The translations under genes and the position numbers were made by a program. Of a stretch of DNA of 64,000 nt, positions 1 through 12,426 are shown piece by piece. Source of the DNA: Chelonoidis abingdonii (taxonomy: Eukaryota > Chordata > Testudines > Testudinidae); contig NC_133773.1 of the NCBI RefSeq assembly GCF_003597395.2, positions 62,244,399-62,308,398 on the forward strand, read 5' to 3'. Positions within the stretch are counted from its first letter, which is position 1, and every line of letters begins with the position of its first letter. Below the pieces are notes generated by a model. It saw nothing but the letters and a program-made list of their open reading frames with translations, searched no databases and was not told the origin of the DNA.

Positions 1-139
1 GACACACTGGCCCTGGAGCCTCTTCTCCATATTGCCCACATGATCGCCTTGGTTTTCTAATGTTCTGCACTAGATGAAGAAAGAGGGTTGGAAACTCATG
101 TGGCAATGATGGGAAAAGAGAGGCTGAAACAGGAAGGTT

Positions 140-1125
140 CAAACATGGAAACTATGTTAGTGGCACTGATGGATGATCTCTTGCTGTGAATGGATTGTGG
201 ACAGATAATGTCATCCTTTGGGACAATTCTGCAGCATTCAATACTGTTGATGATGAGATACTGCTGTTCTACCAGAGAAAGGTAGCATGGATCCATGGGA
301 ATGTACTAAAAAGTTTTAAGTCTTTCCTGGAGTGATGCATCCAAAGAGTAGTGATAGGAATCTTTGCCACGAGACCTCTCACTTGTTGAGTCCCAAAAGG
401 ATCAGTTCTCTCTCTAGTCCTCTTCCATGTTTTCATGCAGACACCAGGTGAACTGGTCAGATGACATGGAATCAAGTGTCAAGCAATATACAGAAGACAC
501 ACAGAGCTCTACCGATCCTTCACAACATTTGACCACAGCATTACCATCAAAAATGCCTGGTGCTTGAACCAGATTGGTTCATGGATGAAGAACAGGTGGT
601 TGAAGCTGAACCTGAGCAAGATGGAGATGATATTGGTGGACAGAGGAAAGAACTTAGATTTTGCAGCTGCAGTGAAGTCTCATTTGGTTGAAGGCATACA
701 CCCACAATTGGTCTATTCAGTCTGTAAGTTAAGAGTGTTTTGTGGATTCCTTGGAAGCATCTGCAAATAACTCTTTCTACCATCTCTGTTCCCATGGTAA
801 TGGATGATGAACTTTGTAACCTCACAGCTGGACAATACCAGTGCAGTATATCTGGGCATGGAGTCAACAGCTTTAAGGAAACTCCAACTACGACAGAACT
901 CTGCAGTGGTTTTCCTCAGCAACACAGGTTGCCACAAGCACATCAAGACTCCTCCATCCTCTGCACTGACTTCCCACAGAATATTGAGTCAAGTTCAAGG
1001 TCTCACCTCTTTTATCTTCGGGTTGCTCAATGGCCTGGTTCAGGGTATCTAGCAGTTTCCATACAAGCTATTGGATGAAGACTATGATTGACATCTCTGC
1101 TCCTCAGGTATTGTGGAACTTCCTA
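140..1125 (+). mobile_element. L2-type LINE relic (reverse transcriptase C-terminal half)
   Basis: Conceptual translation of the + strand, across several frame changes, gives a decayed L2-clade reverse transcriptase. Recognisable blocks are METMLVALMDDLLLAV, then NSAAFNTVDDEILL (the palm block normally ending in FDTVDHEILL), then VPKGSVLSLVLF, then a thumb block with WMKNRWLKLNLSKMEMILV, then LGMESTALRKLQLRQNSA and finally FGLLNGLVQGI. The order matches the RT core through the C-terminus of L2 elements. Stops and frameshifts are frequent, so it is an old, dead copy. The part of the element 5' of the RT core is missing or unrecognised. Confidence 0.75.
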
Positions 1126-2495
1126 CTGTACAGGTAAAGTTTGTTTGTACAGGAGACAGAACTTTTTTGAGGTCTGGTCTGAAACTGTGGTCTGAGGTCC
1201 TTAGTTCCTGTGGGAGTTATCCCAAACGTCACCATCTTTTGCTCTAACTACAAGGTACACTTCTTCAACATGCCTTCTTTCATATAAACACATAACAGTA
1301 TGTATATTTAAAACAAAACCCCACCAAAAGAAAAATTCTAATTCCTCCTCTGGGGGAAGAGAAAACACACCACATGTGACAGATATTAGTCAGATTGCTT
1401 AATGCCATACTTGAAGCCGCTGAGATACCATGTTGATGAGGTTGGTCTAGGAACCCATCTGGAATGGAATGGAATTTTGAATGGAAAAAAGGACATAAAG
1501 CAGAAGTTCGTAGGCCAGAGAGGGAAAACAAGGAAAGAATTATTTAAGAAATTAATTAAAAATAATTAAAATTATGGAGTAAAGTATGAAAATAGAAGGA
1601 AAAGAGAACAAAATCTAAGAAAGGAGAGAAATGAAAGATGTTGGTAGAAAAAGTAATGAAATTTAAAACACTACAGAATTAGGGAAAATACAGATTAAGG
1701 TGTAAGACAGGAAAAGATGCACAAGAGTAAAAATAAGGAAAGTCAAATGAGTGAAAAGAGAGAGATGAACATACCAGACATAGGGGCGGCTGATTAGCGA
1801 CTGTCTTGCACCTCGTGTAGTCATTTGCCTCTATACAAAGTGAGTGTAAAAAGATTTAGAATTTGCCATTCATACTGGTATAGTGTTTTAAATCCACTTT
1901 TCACTCATTTTTCATTGCTGTAAATTACTACACAAGATACAAGGCAGTGGAGAATCAAGTTTAGTTCTGTTTTACAACATTTTTTATTTGATTAAAATAT
2001 TTGCTTACATACATTTCTGGTATGTTCAGTCTGGTTGGTAACATCATGAGTTACATTCTAGCATTTTATTGTTCAGTCTTTTAAACTTAAAACTCCTCTT
2101 GGTTTTTATTTTGGCACTATAGTAGACGTATGTCACTTTGAAAGAAAATACGTTTTGTGATATTTTGGAGTGCATTTTCTTGTTCCTCGTATTAAGTCTA
2201 CAGAATGTACCTGTTTTATTTGCCCACTTGTCTGCTGCTGGAGAGACATGCCCTGTTCATCACTGTTTGGCATCTGTGAATGCTAATTCTTGGCAACTGG
2301 AGGAGGAACAGGTCTGTACTTGACCAACTCTTTGATCCATGGTTTACATTCTTTGTGACATGAATTGCTTTTCCTCAACAGCTTTTGTTCGATTTCTGTG
2401 TTGGTATGACTGTTTATTTGAGTCCTCTGCTGCAAGCCTGTTGTACGCAATGCATGAGGCTGCTGCTCACAAGTATTTTTTTCTGGTCTGCTGGA
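1126..2495. other. No gene seen; AT-rich spacer
   Basis: No splice-bounded coding block, conserved protein match or repeat I can name. The A-rich stretch at about 1540-1760 is purine-biased. Short open frames here look random. Confidence 0.5.
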
Positions 2496-2499
2496 GATC

Positions 2500-2735
2500 T
2501 CTTAGAGTATGTCTTCACTACCAACGTTAAAGTGCTACCATGGCAGCTGTGTAGTAAAAAAAACCCCACTCCCGTGATGGGAGTAGCTCCCAGTGCTCTG
2601 AGCGCTGTAGCACTGTCTACAGTGCCACTTTACAGCGCTGAAACTTGCATCGCTCAGGGTGTGTGTTTTCACACCCCTGAGCGAGAAAGTTTCAGTGCTG
2701 TAAAGTGGCACTGTAGACAAGGCCTTAGTTTCTGC
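2500..2735. mobile_element. Palindrome-rich hAT-like MITE
   Basis: The segment runs from a GTCTTCACTACC-type end to a CACTGTAGACAAGGCC-type end, the terminal pattern of an abundant reptilian non-autonomous DNA element. Inside are two 32-nt inverted arms, 2615-2646 and 2687-2718, which differ at one position and flank a second inner palindrome (CGCTCAGGGTGTG / CACCCCTGAGCG). Short related CTTAG motifs flank both ends, which may be a decayed target duplication. Family assignment is from memory; the inverted arms are directly visible. Confidence 0.65.
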
Positions 2736-2739
2736 AGCA

Positions 2740-3960
2740 TTTAAGCTGCCATTTAAAGGGGGGTGGAGGGGAAGGCATTTCTAGCTCATGTGGTTGTGAA
2801 TGTGACCCAGATTGTGTGACTGATTTTGCAGATGCGTGGTTTCAATTAGCTAAGTTATGTCCTTACTCAGATGATCTGATCTGTATATATTCAGAATACT
2901 ATTTGATTCTTTTTCTTACAAAAATAAAATATTTCACACTACCCAGCCAGCATAACTGTGGGAGAGTGCAGTCTGGCTCTGACATCATCAATGGAATTGT
3001 TAACACAGTCTTCATTATGGGTGACAGTACATGAACTAGAAAGAGCAGAGCATTTACTTCTGATTTTGATAAGTTTTCTCGTAAAGTAGAAAAAGCCCTC
3101 TTCTTTTACTTGTAGACTGTGCAAATTTAATACGGAAGTTTATTGTGAGAAAGTAAACGTGGTGCTTCATAGTGACAATTTTCCAGAGTATAAGCAAAAT
3201 GTAAGGTTGAGATACTGTGCTGTGTCTCCAAGAGGTGCAGCGCAGACCTCCCAGTCTAAGGAGAGGGAGGCTGGGACAGTGCTAACATCGTTTTAAGCCA
3301 CCTTCATGCCCTCCTGATCTGGGGCTGCTCTGGGATTGGAGAAGACCCCAGTGTAATTTAGATGGTCTTGGGAGCCTGTCTAAGTGATAGCAGTCGCAGC
3401 ACTGCCTAGCCAACGTCATCAGCAATTTACGCGGCAGCCCTATCTCTGTTGCTACTCTCATCCATACCATCATCTTGAGTCCTTTTTTAGGACTTACTTT
3501 GGTTAGATGTTGCGTTGGTCATGAGTACTAGATTGGTGGCATTGACTTTGGTTTTGAGAAAATGTGCACACGTCCTTACCCCACAAATTGACCTAGATTT
3601 TGTGTGCAGTGTTGTTTTAGCCATCTTGATCCCAGGATGGTAGAGAGACAAGATGGGTGAGGAAACATCTTTCACTGGGACAACTTCTGTTGGTGAGAGA
3701 CACAAGCGAATAGATCATGAGAAATGGGGAGGTGAGAAGACTTCCCATTTTTATCCCATCAATATTATCTGTGTGTGTGTGTGGTTGGCCATATCTTGCA
3801 ACAGATTCGCTATGGATATAATCCTCAAAGGGATTGTTTAATGCTATCAGCGTTAGGAAACTTGGAAGGGAAAGTTGTAATTTTTAATCTACCATTGTAA
3901 GAACACACAAACTGGAAAGACCTACAGTTGGCATAATTAAAAACTGATTTAATATTAAGA
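2740..3960. other. No gene seen
   Basis: No coding exon recognised. The sequence includes a short GT run at 3770-3782. Open frames of about 60-70 codons have no recognisable homology. Confidence 0.45.
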
Positions 3961-3961
3961 G

Positions 3962-4460
3962 AGATTAATAAGACTGGGACTTTTCAGCTTGGAAAAGAGA
4001 CAACTAAGGGGGGATATGATAGAGACCTGTAAAATCATGACCGGTATGGAGAAAGTAAATAAGGATGTGTTATTTACTCCTTCTCATAACACAAGAACTA
4101 GGGGTCACCAAATGAAATCAATAGGTAGCAGGTTTAAAACAAACAAAAGCAAGTATTTCTTCACACAGTGCACAGTCAACCTGCGGAACTCTTTGCCAGA
4201 GATATTGTGAAGGCCAAGACTATAACAGGGTTCAGAAAAGAACTAGAAACATTCATGGAGGATAGGTCCATCAATAGCTATTAGCCAGGATGGGCAGGGT
4301 GGTGTCCCTAGCCTGTTTGCCAGAAGCTGGGAATGGGCAACAGAGGATGTACCTGTTCTGTTCATTCCCTCTGGGACACCTGGCATTGGCCACTTTTGGA
4401 AGACAGGATACTGGGCTAGATAGACCTTTGGTCTGACTCTATATGGCCGTTCTTATGTTG
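3962..4460 (+). mobile_element. CR1 LINE 3' end
   Basis: The + strand encodes the C-terminal block of CR1 ORF2 ([17 protein letters not shown], then [22 protein letters not shown] and [10 protein letters not shown]), followed by a typical CR1 3' UTR with GGATACTGGGCTAGATAGAC and TTCTTATGTTGTTAAATG as the terminal short repeat. It is a 5'-truncated copy, as is usual for CR1. Confidence 0.85.
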
Positions 4461-5930
4461 TTAAATGTTGTTAATTTTACCCCAGGATTTATTTCCCCAT
4501 AAATATTGTGGCGCAGTAAATGTTAACTTCCTAAATTTTGAAGAGAAGATACTGTTGTACTGCAATCGTTATGGAATGTCAAATGTCACAGTTTACAAAC
4601 AACTGGAATATGTCTCATGTTGGAATAGGTGCTTACTCAGCCCTTAACTGTATGGGGGCTAGCGGGAGAAGTGTGGAGGGGGTTTGAACCTTCCCAAATT
4701 GAGGAAGATTAAAACTTCGTATTCTTCGTATTTCTGTCTCTTTCTGTCTTATACACACACAAAGTCACTCACACAACAAGAGAGAACTGAGTGGGGGGAT
4801 ATACACAACTTTTCAGACATTCTTCATACATCATACAGAGTTACAAAAACTGTCTTATGGTGGTTGCATCTCTTTATGCTGTCTAGTGCTGGTCATTGTC
4901 AGAGTCAGGATACTGGACTAGATGGAGCATGGGTCCAATCCAGTCTACCAGTTTTTGTGTTTCCTACTTCTTCTTGCCACGTCCTCTATTTTACTAGTTG
5001 AAGGTTAGTGATCTCCTCTTACTGCTCTCCGAGCCTCATTTACAGCCACCACTCTTCCATCTTAAGATCACTAAATGCAGCTTCCTTTATAACCCAACAA
5101 CACTGCTGCTTTATTAGCTCAAGGGGTTCCTTGAGGCATCCCTCTATATGTTGAGTGCATTGCTGGCCCTTGCCAAACTGGTTTGCAATGAACAGTGGTC
5201 ACACATGTGGCAGTGCATAAAAAGCACTCATTTACATTTTAATAATCCTAATAGTTTAGGCTTCAATCCTGAATCATGATCTACTAGCATGGATTCCTGT
5301 ACCCATCCAGGATCCCGTCAATATCAGTGAGATTTTGCATGGATAGAGGTAAATGCTACTGGATTCTTATGCAGGATCATGGCCTCTATTTGGGTGTTGA
5401 TATTATGCTTAAAAAATAAAACCGAATAAAAACAGTACGTAAGAAAAAATTAAAGTCCAGATCTCATATTTAGCCACACCCTAGAGCAATCTTTTGCCAG
5501 TGGCAAAATTAGCTAATTTGCTTAGCTTTCCTTGTTGCGGAACAGAGGAGGAATTACTAGATTCTAAAGAAAGTAAAGTCTTGATGCAGTACCTTATTAT
5601 GGTATTTTTACTGAACTGATTTCAAAGTAGCCGAAGTTGACTTATGAGAGAAACAGTAATTTAAAAATATTAGCAAGAAGTTATTCTATTTAAGTATACA
5701 AATGTTAGCTTCTTAACTCAGGATGTCGCTGTCTGGAAGCTAAACTCTGGGGGTGGCAGCCCAGCCATGATATACATGAGTTTTTCAAGCAAAATAATGG
5801 AAGACATTTTGTTAACAGCTCTGTGGAACACTGCTTGTTTCATATGGTTCTGCCTTATTTAATAGCAGTGGGTTGCAGTATTCGGTGCCTTAGAAGAATT
5901 GGCTCTGTGAACTACTACACAAGGTGTAAA
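4461..5930. other. No gene seen; includes a CR1-like tail
   Basis: Apart from the CR1-like tail at 4885-4980, I see no coding exon. The 5260-5400 stretch has the GATCCTG / CAGGATCATGG wording of an old dispersed repeat that I cannot name. Confidence 0.4.
4885..4980 (+). mobile_element. CR1-like 3' tail fragment
   Basis: The phrase GGATACTGGACTAGATGGAG followed by CCAATCCAGTCTACCAG resembles the CR1 3' UTR, which has GGATACTGGGCTAGATGGAC and then a GGTCTGAC..AGTATGGC block. Only about 90 bases are recognisable. Confidence 0.5.
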
Positions 5931-5938
5931 CTGTGTAC

Positions 5939-6144
5939 CAGGGGTTCTCAAACTGGGGGTCGCGAGGTTATTACATGGGTGGTTGCAAGCTGTCAGCCTC
6001 CACCCCAAACCCTGCTTTGCCTTCAGCATGTATAATGGTATTAAACATATAAACAAATGTTTTTAATTTATAAGGGGGGGAGGGTCACACTCAGAGGTTT
6101 GCTATGTGAAAGGGGTCACCAGTACAATAGTTTGAGAAACACTG
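5939..6144. mobile_element. hAT-like MITE with inverted ends
   Basis: The ends CAGGGGTTCTCAAACTGGGG and GTTTGAGAAACACTG are imperfect inverted repeats of the hAT type. The flanks CTGTGTAC (5931-5938) and CTGTATAG (6145-6152) agree at 6 of 8 positions, consistent with a decayed 8-bp target duplication. There is no coding capacity. The interior (GCTGTCAGCCTCCACCCC, AGGGTCACACTCAGAGG) matches a family common in turtle DNA from memory. Confidence 0.75.
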
Positions 6145-6152
6145 CTGTATAG

Positions 6153-9100
6153 TGATGTCAGCAGACCCCAGATATTTTTGTAAGGATTTGGCAAATTTCT
6201 GCACTGACCCGTATAACTTTACTAATCCTGTTAATACAATCATTTTATTTTTTGCCAAATATTTCTGATTTGCTCTGGTGTAAGTTTTGTTCATACTGTA
6301 CATTTGTATTCTTTAACCGTGGAATTTCACAAAGTATAACAAATGCAGTCACACTTAGAGTAGGTCAAGAATATACTAGAAAAGGGCTTCTTCCTTTTAT
6401 GAATAGCACTAAATTGTGGTATTTTGTTTTTGCATACTATGACCATAAGTGCTGAGTGATGCAAAGCAGGCTCGCAAGCTACATATTTCAAAAGATGTAA
6501 CTAGAGAAATTCTCCCAGTTGCTTATCTCTGTAGTGTCCTGGTGTTAAAGTGGTTGACTTTCTTTGGGTTAGGATGTGGAAATGATCATAGCATGCAGCA
6601 TTCAGGATTTCCTCTTTCTGTGAATAGAAAAGAAAGGGGATGTACTTGGGCAGTATAATAAGAGGAGTGAGCTGGCTGTGTGTGGTGCATATAAAGAATA
6701 AATATTTGCTTTGAAAGTAGATAGACATTTGTTTGTGTGAGTATATAGTAGATGAAAACACACACAGCTGGGAAACAGTTAATAAAAAACATAAAAAATA
6801 ATATAGCATTCTGTAGTGGATCAAAACAATGTAATATTATTGTGATCGGTATTGGACTGTTTACTGTAAAATAGTGTAGAACTTCTATAAAGACCCCATA
6901 AAGAAAGCTCTTTGAATTTCTGTAGAAAATCACAACTGCAACATAAGGTATTATTAGTATGATTATAGTTGTAAATTAATTTATCTGTAGCATGATAATC
7001 CAGTGGGTTATTGTACCAAAATAAAATAAAAGCTTGGTTAAGCCACTTCTAAACTTTGGTTGAGAGAGAGCAAGGAACACACAATCCCATTTGAAAAAAT
7101 ACGGTAGTAAAGTGGAGTGGCGGGAGGGTTTTGGACCATGTCTGCATGGAGCATGATTACTACTTTCTGATATTTATGGCTTTATCTCCTTTTTTTCTGT
7201 GTGTCTTTCTCCTTTAGCGCTCCTTAAGATCTCACAGTGACACCTGCAGAGGAAGAGTAGCATTGTGTTCAAGCATAACAGCACTTTTCCCATGGCTCCT
7301 ATTGTGACTGAATTTGAGTAAGGTTATGTAACCATAGTCAATTTCACTCTGCAGCAGTGCTGCAAGTAAAGTACAAATAGGCAAAAGGGTAGCACTAGTC
7401 TTTCTCTGTGGATTTTGTTACTTGTAAATTTGCAATTACAGAAATACTATTTAATGATACGACATATGGAGTGTTATTAGAAACCTTATCTATGTGCTTT
7501 AAATTCTGATAAATCTTCATATGCCTTGAAATATTGTATTTAATTTCCTCTCTTGGAGAAGAGAATGAGTTTTAATAAACAAGGCAAGCTATAGTAGCTA
7601 TAAAATTTTTCTAATAAAAATGCAATTTCCATAGCATTGAGAAAACTGGATTTGTGGTAGTGATTTTTTTTTTCTCTAGCAAATATTTTGTGAAATGATT
7701 TTGGAAAAAGACAGCCATATGTTTGCTTAAGCTTTCAATAGAGACACTCTGTTTCCACTGTTTTGTAGGACTGTGAAATGCTTTTCTGCTTGGGTCCATC
7801 TGCCCAACATACTGGCAATATTTGCTTTTCTGTAGCTTACATAACATTAGACTCTGTTCCTCCTGAGAGAGAGTAAATAGCTGTGTGTAGTTTTGCATAC
7901 CTGTTTTTACATAATTGTGTAAACCAAAAACTGCATTTGAGATGTACAGAGATACTTAGCATTCCTTATTAGCTAATGCGTAAACATAATTAAAATAGTG
8001 GTTTTAAAGGTCTGATTGAAATATATAAAAGGCAGAAAATGCCAAGTCCAGGCTAAAACTCACGACTTCTGTGTCAAACAGTTGTGGCTGGATATTTCAG
8101 CTCATACGGTATGTGAAATCACCCAGTGCTCTGTGAGCCCCTGACAGGAGCCCGCTGTCTCAGATGCAACATCTAGACTCAAGGGAATAAGCTAAAGTTA
8201 GAGTTTGGGGAATAAGCTAAAGTCAGAGTGTGAGTCTGTAAGTCGTGGCTCTAGATTTCTGTCATTTCTTTAGTTTCCTTTTTAGTTAGTGTTCCTTTTT
8301 ATGTTAGTTTCAGGGGGAAGAGAGAGGGCAGGGGACTTTGTGAAGGCTTTAATATTTGCCAGATACCTTTGTAAAGCCTTCTCATGACCCATTAAGGTCA
8401 TGCAGATCTGCATATGGGTATTTCCAGGTCTGTACCCTTTCATTTTAAAAAGCAATTGAAAGGCCTGGATTATCTTAAAGCAACAGCAAAAAGCAACATC
8501 TGCAGGAAGATTATAAATGTTAATAATTAAATAGACTAAGTTTATACCTACTAGAGAATGTTTTAATACTCTTTGCTGAAGTGTTCTGGGTTAGCTTAAG
8601 ATGGCTTCTGTGAAGATGGAAATTTTTGGTTGCAGCTGTAGATAGAAAAAGGAAATGGTTGGGTGTAATGATATTTAACAAGAATGTAACTTCCTATTAC
8701 TCTGAGTTTTGCAGGCCCGTTGTGTTTCCTGTCAATAGCCTCCTCCCCCATTCTTTCAAGTGAGGAGCTAGTTATTGTGTGCAAGATGAATATTAAAATG
8801 CACTTATGCATGAAAGTGAAATACTTGAAGCAGGGCTGCTGAATTGCCAAAAATGGGCCGTTCTGCACAGGGGAAAGTTTTAAATAAACTCTGCTGATGA
8901 AAGACTTTTGATCAACCTTCCCCCAACTTTTGGTCAACCCTCCCCCAGTCACTAATAAAATTATGTAAAACTTATTGTAATGACCAGATGTTTCAACTCT
9001 GTCACCTTCTCATCTCTCTTTGATGCCAGTTTTCTTTTTCTTCTTCTTTTTTTTAACTTTCACCTTTTTTCTTGTTAACTTGTGTTTATTGTAGTGTTCA

Positions 9101-9375
9101 AGAGAATTTAACAGAGGCAGCCAGGATAAAATCAATGTTTATTTTGTCATCATTCTTTGGCTCTTTTTACACTAGAGTTCAAAGCATGTTAGACAAAACC
9201 GGGTTTAAAAAACACTCTAGTCTGAAACACAGCTTTCTTGGGCAGTGTAAACAGGGCTGAATAATGTTGAAATGTGTTATATTCTGGTTTAGAAAAATGC
9301 ACGTAGACCAGCATTAAGTACAACGTAGTCCGTGACTTGATCAATGATTCTGCTTCCTTAAGAATATATTTTCCT
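6153..9375. other. No gene seen
   Basis: AT-rich sequence with no splice-bounded coding block that I recognise. Open frames of up to 118 codons (8596-8952, minus strand) show no known domain and no coding-like composition. A segment around 9160-9260 begins TTTACACTAG and ends GGCAGTGTAAAC, a possible short MITE I could not confirm. Confidence 0.4.
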
Positions 9376-9460
9376 ATCTATTTCACAAAGATGTTGTGCA
9401 GTTTGGTTAATTTTTGTAAAGCACTTTGTTGTGAACTTTGGATGAAGAGGTACTATTGCA
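9376..9460 (+). mobile_element. MIR/CORE-SINE 3' fragment
   Basis: The text ATTTCACAAAGATGTTGTG, then TTTTTGTAAAGCACTTTG and GATGAAGAGGTACTATT follows the 3' half of MIR-type CORE-SINEs (rounded as TGTAAAGCGCTTTG...AAAGGCGCTAT). It is degraded and short. Confidence 0.5.
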
Positions 9461-10065
9461 GTTTGAAGTATTATTAAGACCCATAAGCAGGATGTCTTGC
9501 ATAGAATTTTAGCCTAAGAAAAGTGAATGCTGACATTGGAGAAGTGTGTTTTATGTACAGTAAGTATTTCACTTTTTTATAATTGGTTTTAAGAAACAGG
9601 TTAATAGTTCTCGAGAACTAGGCCAGCATTTTCAAAGCTCATAGCCTAAAATTAGGAACCTAAATAAACAGACTGGTTTACAGAGCACTTGGTAGCTCCC
9701 AGTGAAGCCAATGGGAGTTAAGATTGTTTAGCATTTTTCAAAATCAGACCAAGTTATTTATATTTTTGTTTGTATAGCATGTACCCAGGTTTGAATATTT
9801 TGATGTGAGATACTTCATATATGAATAACTCTCCAGAATTAACTTTTCAAAAGTAACGAGTGTTTTGTGGGGGGAACAGCTTCAGTCACTTTAAGTGGCC
9901 TGAGATTTCAGAGGGCTGAGCTACCTGTATTGCCAACACCAAGCATTTAAAATTCATTAATCGAGCCACTCTCTCCTCAAACCAGCCAGTAGTTTAAAAA
10001 CAATGATTTAGAAAATAAACAAAAAAAACTTGGAGATCATTTTATTTGTCTTCTCGTTTCTGAGC

Positions 10066-10750
10066 CTGTGATGGGATGTTAGATCGGATGGGATCTGAGT
10101 TACTACAGAGAATTCTTTCCTGAGTGCTGGCTGATGAGTCTTGCCCATATGCTCAGGGTTTAGCTGATCACCATATTTGGGGTCGGGAAGGAATTTTCCC
10201 CCAGGGCAGATTGGCAGAGGCCCTGGAGGTTTTTCGCCTTCCTCTGCAGCGTGGGGCATGGGTCACTTGCTCTTGGATTCGCTGCAGCTTGAGGTCTTCA
10301 AACCACAATTTGAAGACTTCAGTAACTCAGACATAGGTTAGGAGTTTGTTATAGAAGGGGATGGGTAGGATTCTGTGGCCTGCTTGCTGCGGCGGTTCGC
10401 TGGATGATCTTTGGTTCTTCTATTCATGCCTTAAGTCTATTGAGGTTTTGCGGGTTGACCAGGTGTTCTGGTTTTCGATCTGATGGCTCAGTCCATTCTT
10501 GACGGGTGCTTAACGTCGTGGGTTTGTCCAGCACTGCGCTCGGTGTCGGGCTGCGGGCTTCATTGCTGACCTTGCTAGCACGCTGATGTGTGTGTTTCCA
10601 TCGGGGAAGTACTGCAGCCTGATATCCCCCCTTCGTCTCTTTTGCGTAGGTCAGTCAGGGGGCTCACATGCTGCCCCTGCCCGAACCGCACCTCCATTTG
10701 GTGGTAACAACCTGGCTCCGCTCTGTGTAGGAGCCGGAGGAGGACATGTC
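10066..10750. repeat. Unclassified interspersed segment
   Basis: This 5' part of the insertion contains GGGTCGGGAAGGAATTTTCC and CAGATTGGCAGAGGCCCTGG, wording I associate with a dispersed reptile repeat but cannot classify. It has higher GC and more CpG than its surroundings. There are no long terminal repeats and no coding domain I can see. Confidence 0.35.
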
Positions 10751-11726
10751 AATGCTTCTGGAGCTGCTTGGGTAAGTGCCGCACTGAACTCTGCCCCCTT
10801 TCTTTGCGGCCTCAACCCCCTGCCCAGCCCTGCCTTTCCCGCCCTCAAATCCTCAATCCCAGCCCTGGGACTCTCCTGCCCCAAACATTCATCCCCAGCC
10901 CCCTCGGCCCGCCCCGACTGGTCTACTCACTGCGCCAGCCCCTGTCCTCAGATCCCTCTGCCTCGACCCTTGGTCCCTGCTGGACCCTCCTACGCTCCAA
11001 GCCTGGTCATTCTCTGCCTTACCCCTGTGGGTCTGCCACCCTGCCTGAGCTCAGATTTCCCTCCTGCCCTTGAACCCCTCATTCCAGCCTGGAGCACCTC
11101 ATGACCACTCCTCTTCCCCACCCCCCCAAGCCCGTACCTGCCGAAAGCCCTCACCCCTGCATGTCCCCACCCCGTACACAGCCCTGAACCCCTCTGCACA
11201 TTCGAAACCCTCGATCCCAGCCCAGATCTTCTCACCCGAACCTCATCCCCTCAGAGTCTTTCCCCCGCATTGAGTCTCACGGCACCCCCAATCATCCAAT
11301 CCCTTGCCCACGGCAGTTACTTCTCTGTCCACTCACCCTCCGTCTCGCCCAGAGCCCCTCTGCACTTCAAATCCTGAACCCCAGCCCCGTCAGTCCTGCA
11401 CCCTAGCCGGAGCCCTCCGCCCTTGTATTTCCAACCCTGCTGCCCCCCCCGCCCTCTGAACTCCTCATTTCTGGCCCCAGCCCGGAGCCTGCACCCCTAG
11501 CCAGAGCCCTCACCCCTTCCCTCATCTCAGCCTCCTGAACCAGCCTGGTGAAAATGAGCAAGTGAGTGAGATTGGGGAGAGCGAGCAACTGAGGGTGGGA
11601 GGATGGAGTGGTGGAGGCTGGGCTTTGGCGAAGGGGCGGGGCATGTTAGGACCTCGGAGGAGGAGTGGGGTAGGGGGCAGGGCAAGAGTATTTGGTTTTG
11701 TGCAAGTAGAAAGTTGGCAACTCTAT
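10751..11726. repeat. C-rich degenerate minisatellite within a dispersed element
   Basis: One strand is built from imperfect repeats of the type CCCCAGCCC(T)GAGCC, CTGCACCC and AACCCCTCAT. It ends in a G-rich unit (GGAGGATGGAGTGGTGG) and then TTTGGTTTTGTGCAAGTAG. The long open frames here (for example 10586-11104, proline/serine rich) are products of the skewed composition, not genes. The same wording recurs in other turtle loci from memory, so this looks like a mobile unit carrying a minisatellite. Confidence 0.55.
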
Positions 11727-11804
11727 CTTTAGGGTTCACGTTTCAAAGTTTTCTCAGCAACCATGAGGGCTGGAAACTTTTTTTTTTAAATGAAAGTTAA
11801 GACT

Positions 11805-12425
11805 GACACACAATCTCAGTACTACAGCAGCTAGAGTTTTAGAAAAAAAGGTTAAATATTGCAATATTGAAAGTATTGCTTACATTGAATGGGTTTGTTT
11901 TAGAGTGGTAAGAAAATAAACTGAAATTTCTGATATTTTTCTTGACATGGTTAGAAAAAATAAGACAGATGATTTGATATAAGACTTACAATTAAAAAGA
12001 AACTAAAAAAAAAACCCCAAACCCAACTTGATCTCAGAAAAGTTCCTAGTTTATGAGCACTTGCTTTTTAAAAAAAAATTATTATATATTAAGTTAAACA
12101 AACTACTCCATCCTGTGTAGACAAAAATGAAACTAGACCTCCAGCATTATGAGTTTGCATCAAGGCCTGCTGGCAGCGAGAAAGAGAGATTGCAGAGGAA
12201 ATTGTTAGATGTGTCTAGACTAATGAGTCAAATTTAAGCCATGGAGATGACTAAGTATCTGATTTGCAAATGTAGTCCTCTACTTCCGTATCTTAACTGA
12301 CCTTACTTGTGCCTACAGTTATTTGTGTCCCACAAATTGTTCACAGAAAAAGAATGCTAGGTTTAGAAAATCTGTTAAAACTATCTGAAGTGATAACTAA
12401 ACATTTTTAGAGTATCTCTTCTTTA
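11805..12425. other. No gene seen
   Basis: AT-rich sequence with short A runs. No exon or named repeat recognised. Confidence 0.45.
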
Positions 12426-12426
12426 C

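Larger units (their letters stand above)
9932..11800. mobile_element. Older dispersed repeat split by a 1.7-kb insertion
   Basis: The left part (9932-10065: ATTGCCAACACCAAGCATTT, then GGAGATCATTTTATTTGTCT and CGTTTCTGAGCC) and the right part (11727-11800: TTTAGGGTTCACGTTTCAAAG, then CAACCATGAGGGCTGGAAAC) read as one element when the intervening sequence is removed. Another copy of the same element lies at 15355-15640 in this window, where TTTTGAGCC runs directly into TTTAGAATTCACATTTTCAA. This locates the insertion junction at about 10065/11727. Confidence 0.55.

Noticed and set aside
7195..7260. Possible exon after CTCCTTTAG with donor-like sequence downstream
   Set aside because: The acceptor-like site is plausible but the reading frames do not match the TMEM131L N-terminus and stops follow soon.
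8596..8952. 118-codon minus-strand frame in an AT-rich region
   Set aside because: No splice sites, no recognisable domain and no conserved wording; length is within chance for this composition.
10586..11104. 172-codon open frame on the + strand with an apparent start
   Set aside because: Pro/Ser/Ala-rich translation of a C-rich minisatellite; overlapping open frames occur on both strands with no homology, so it reflects composition.
10500..11650. CpG island or promoter
   Set aside because: The GC content comes from a tandem, mobile C-rich repeat; no exon, transcription-start context or gene follows it.
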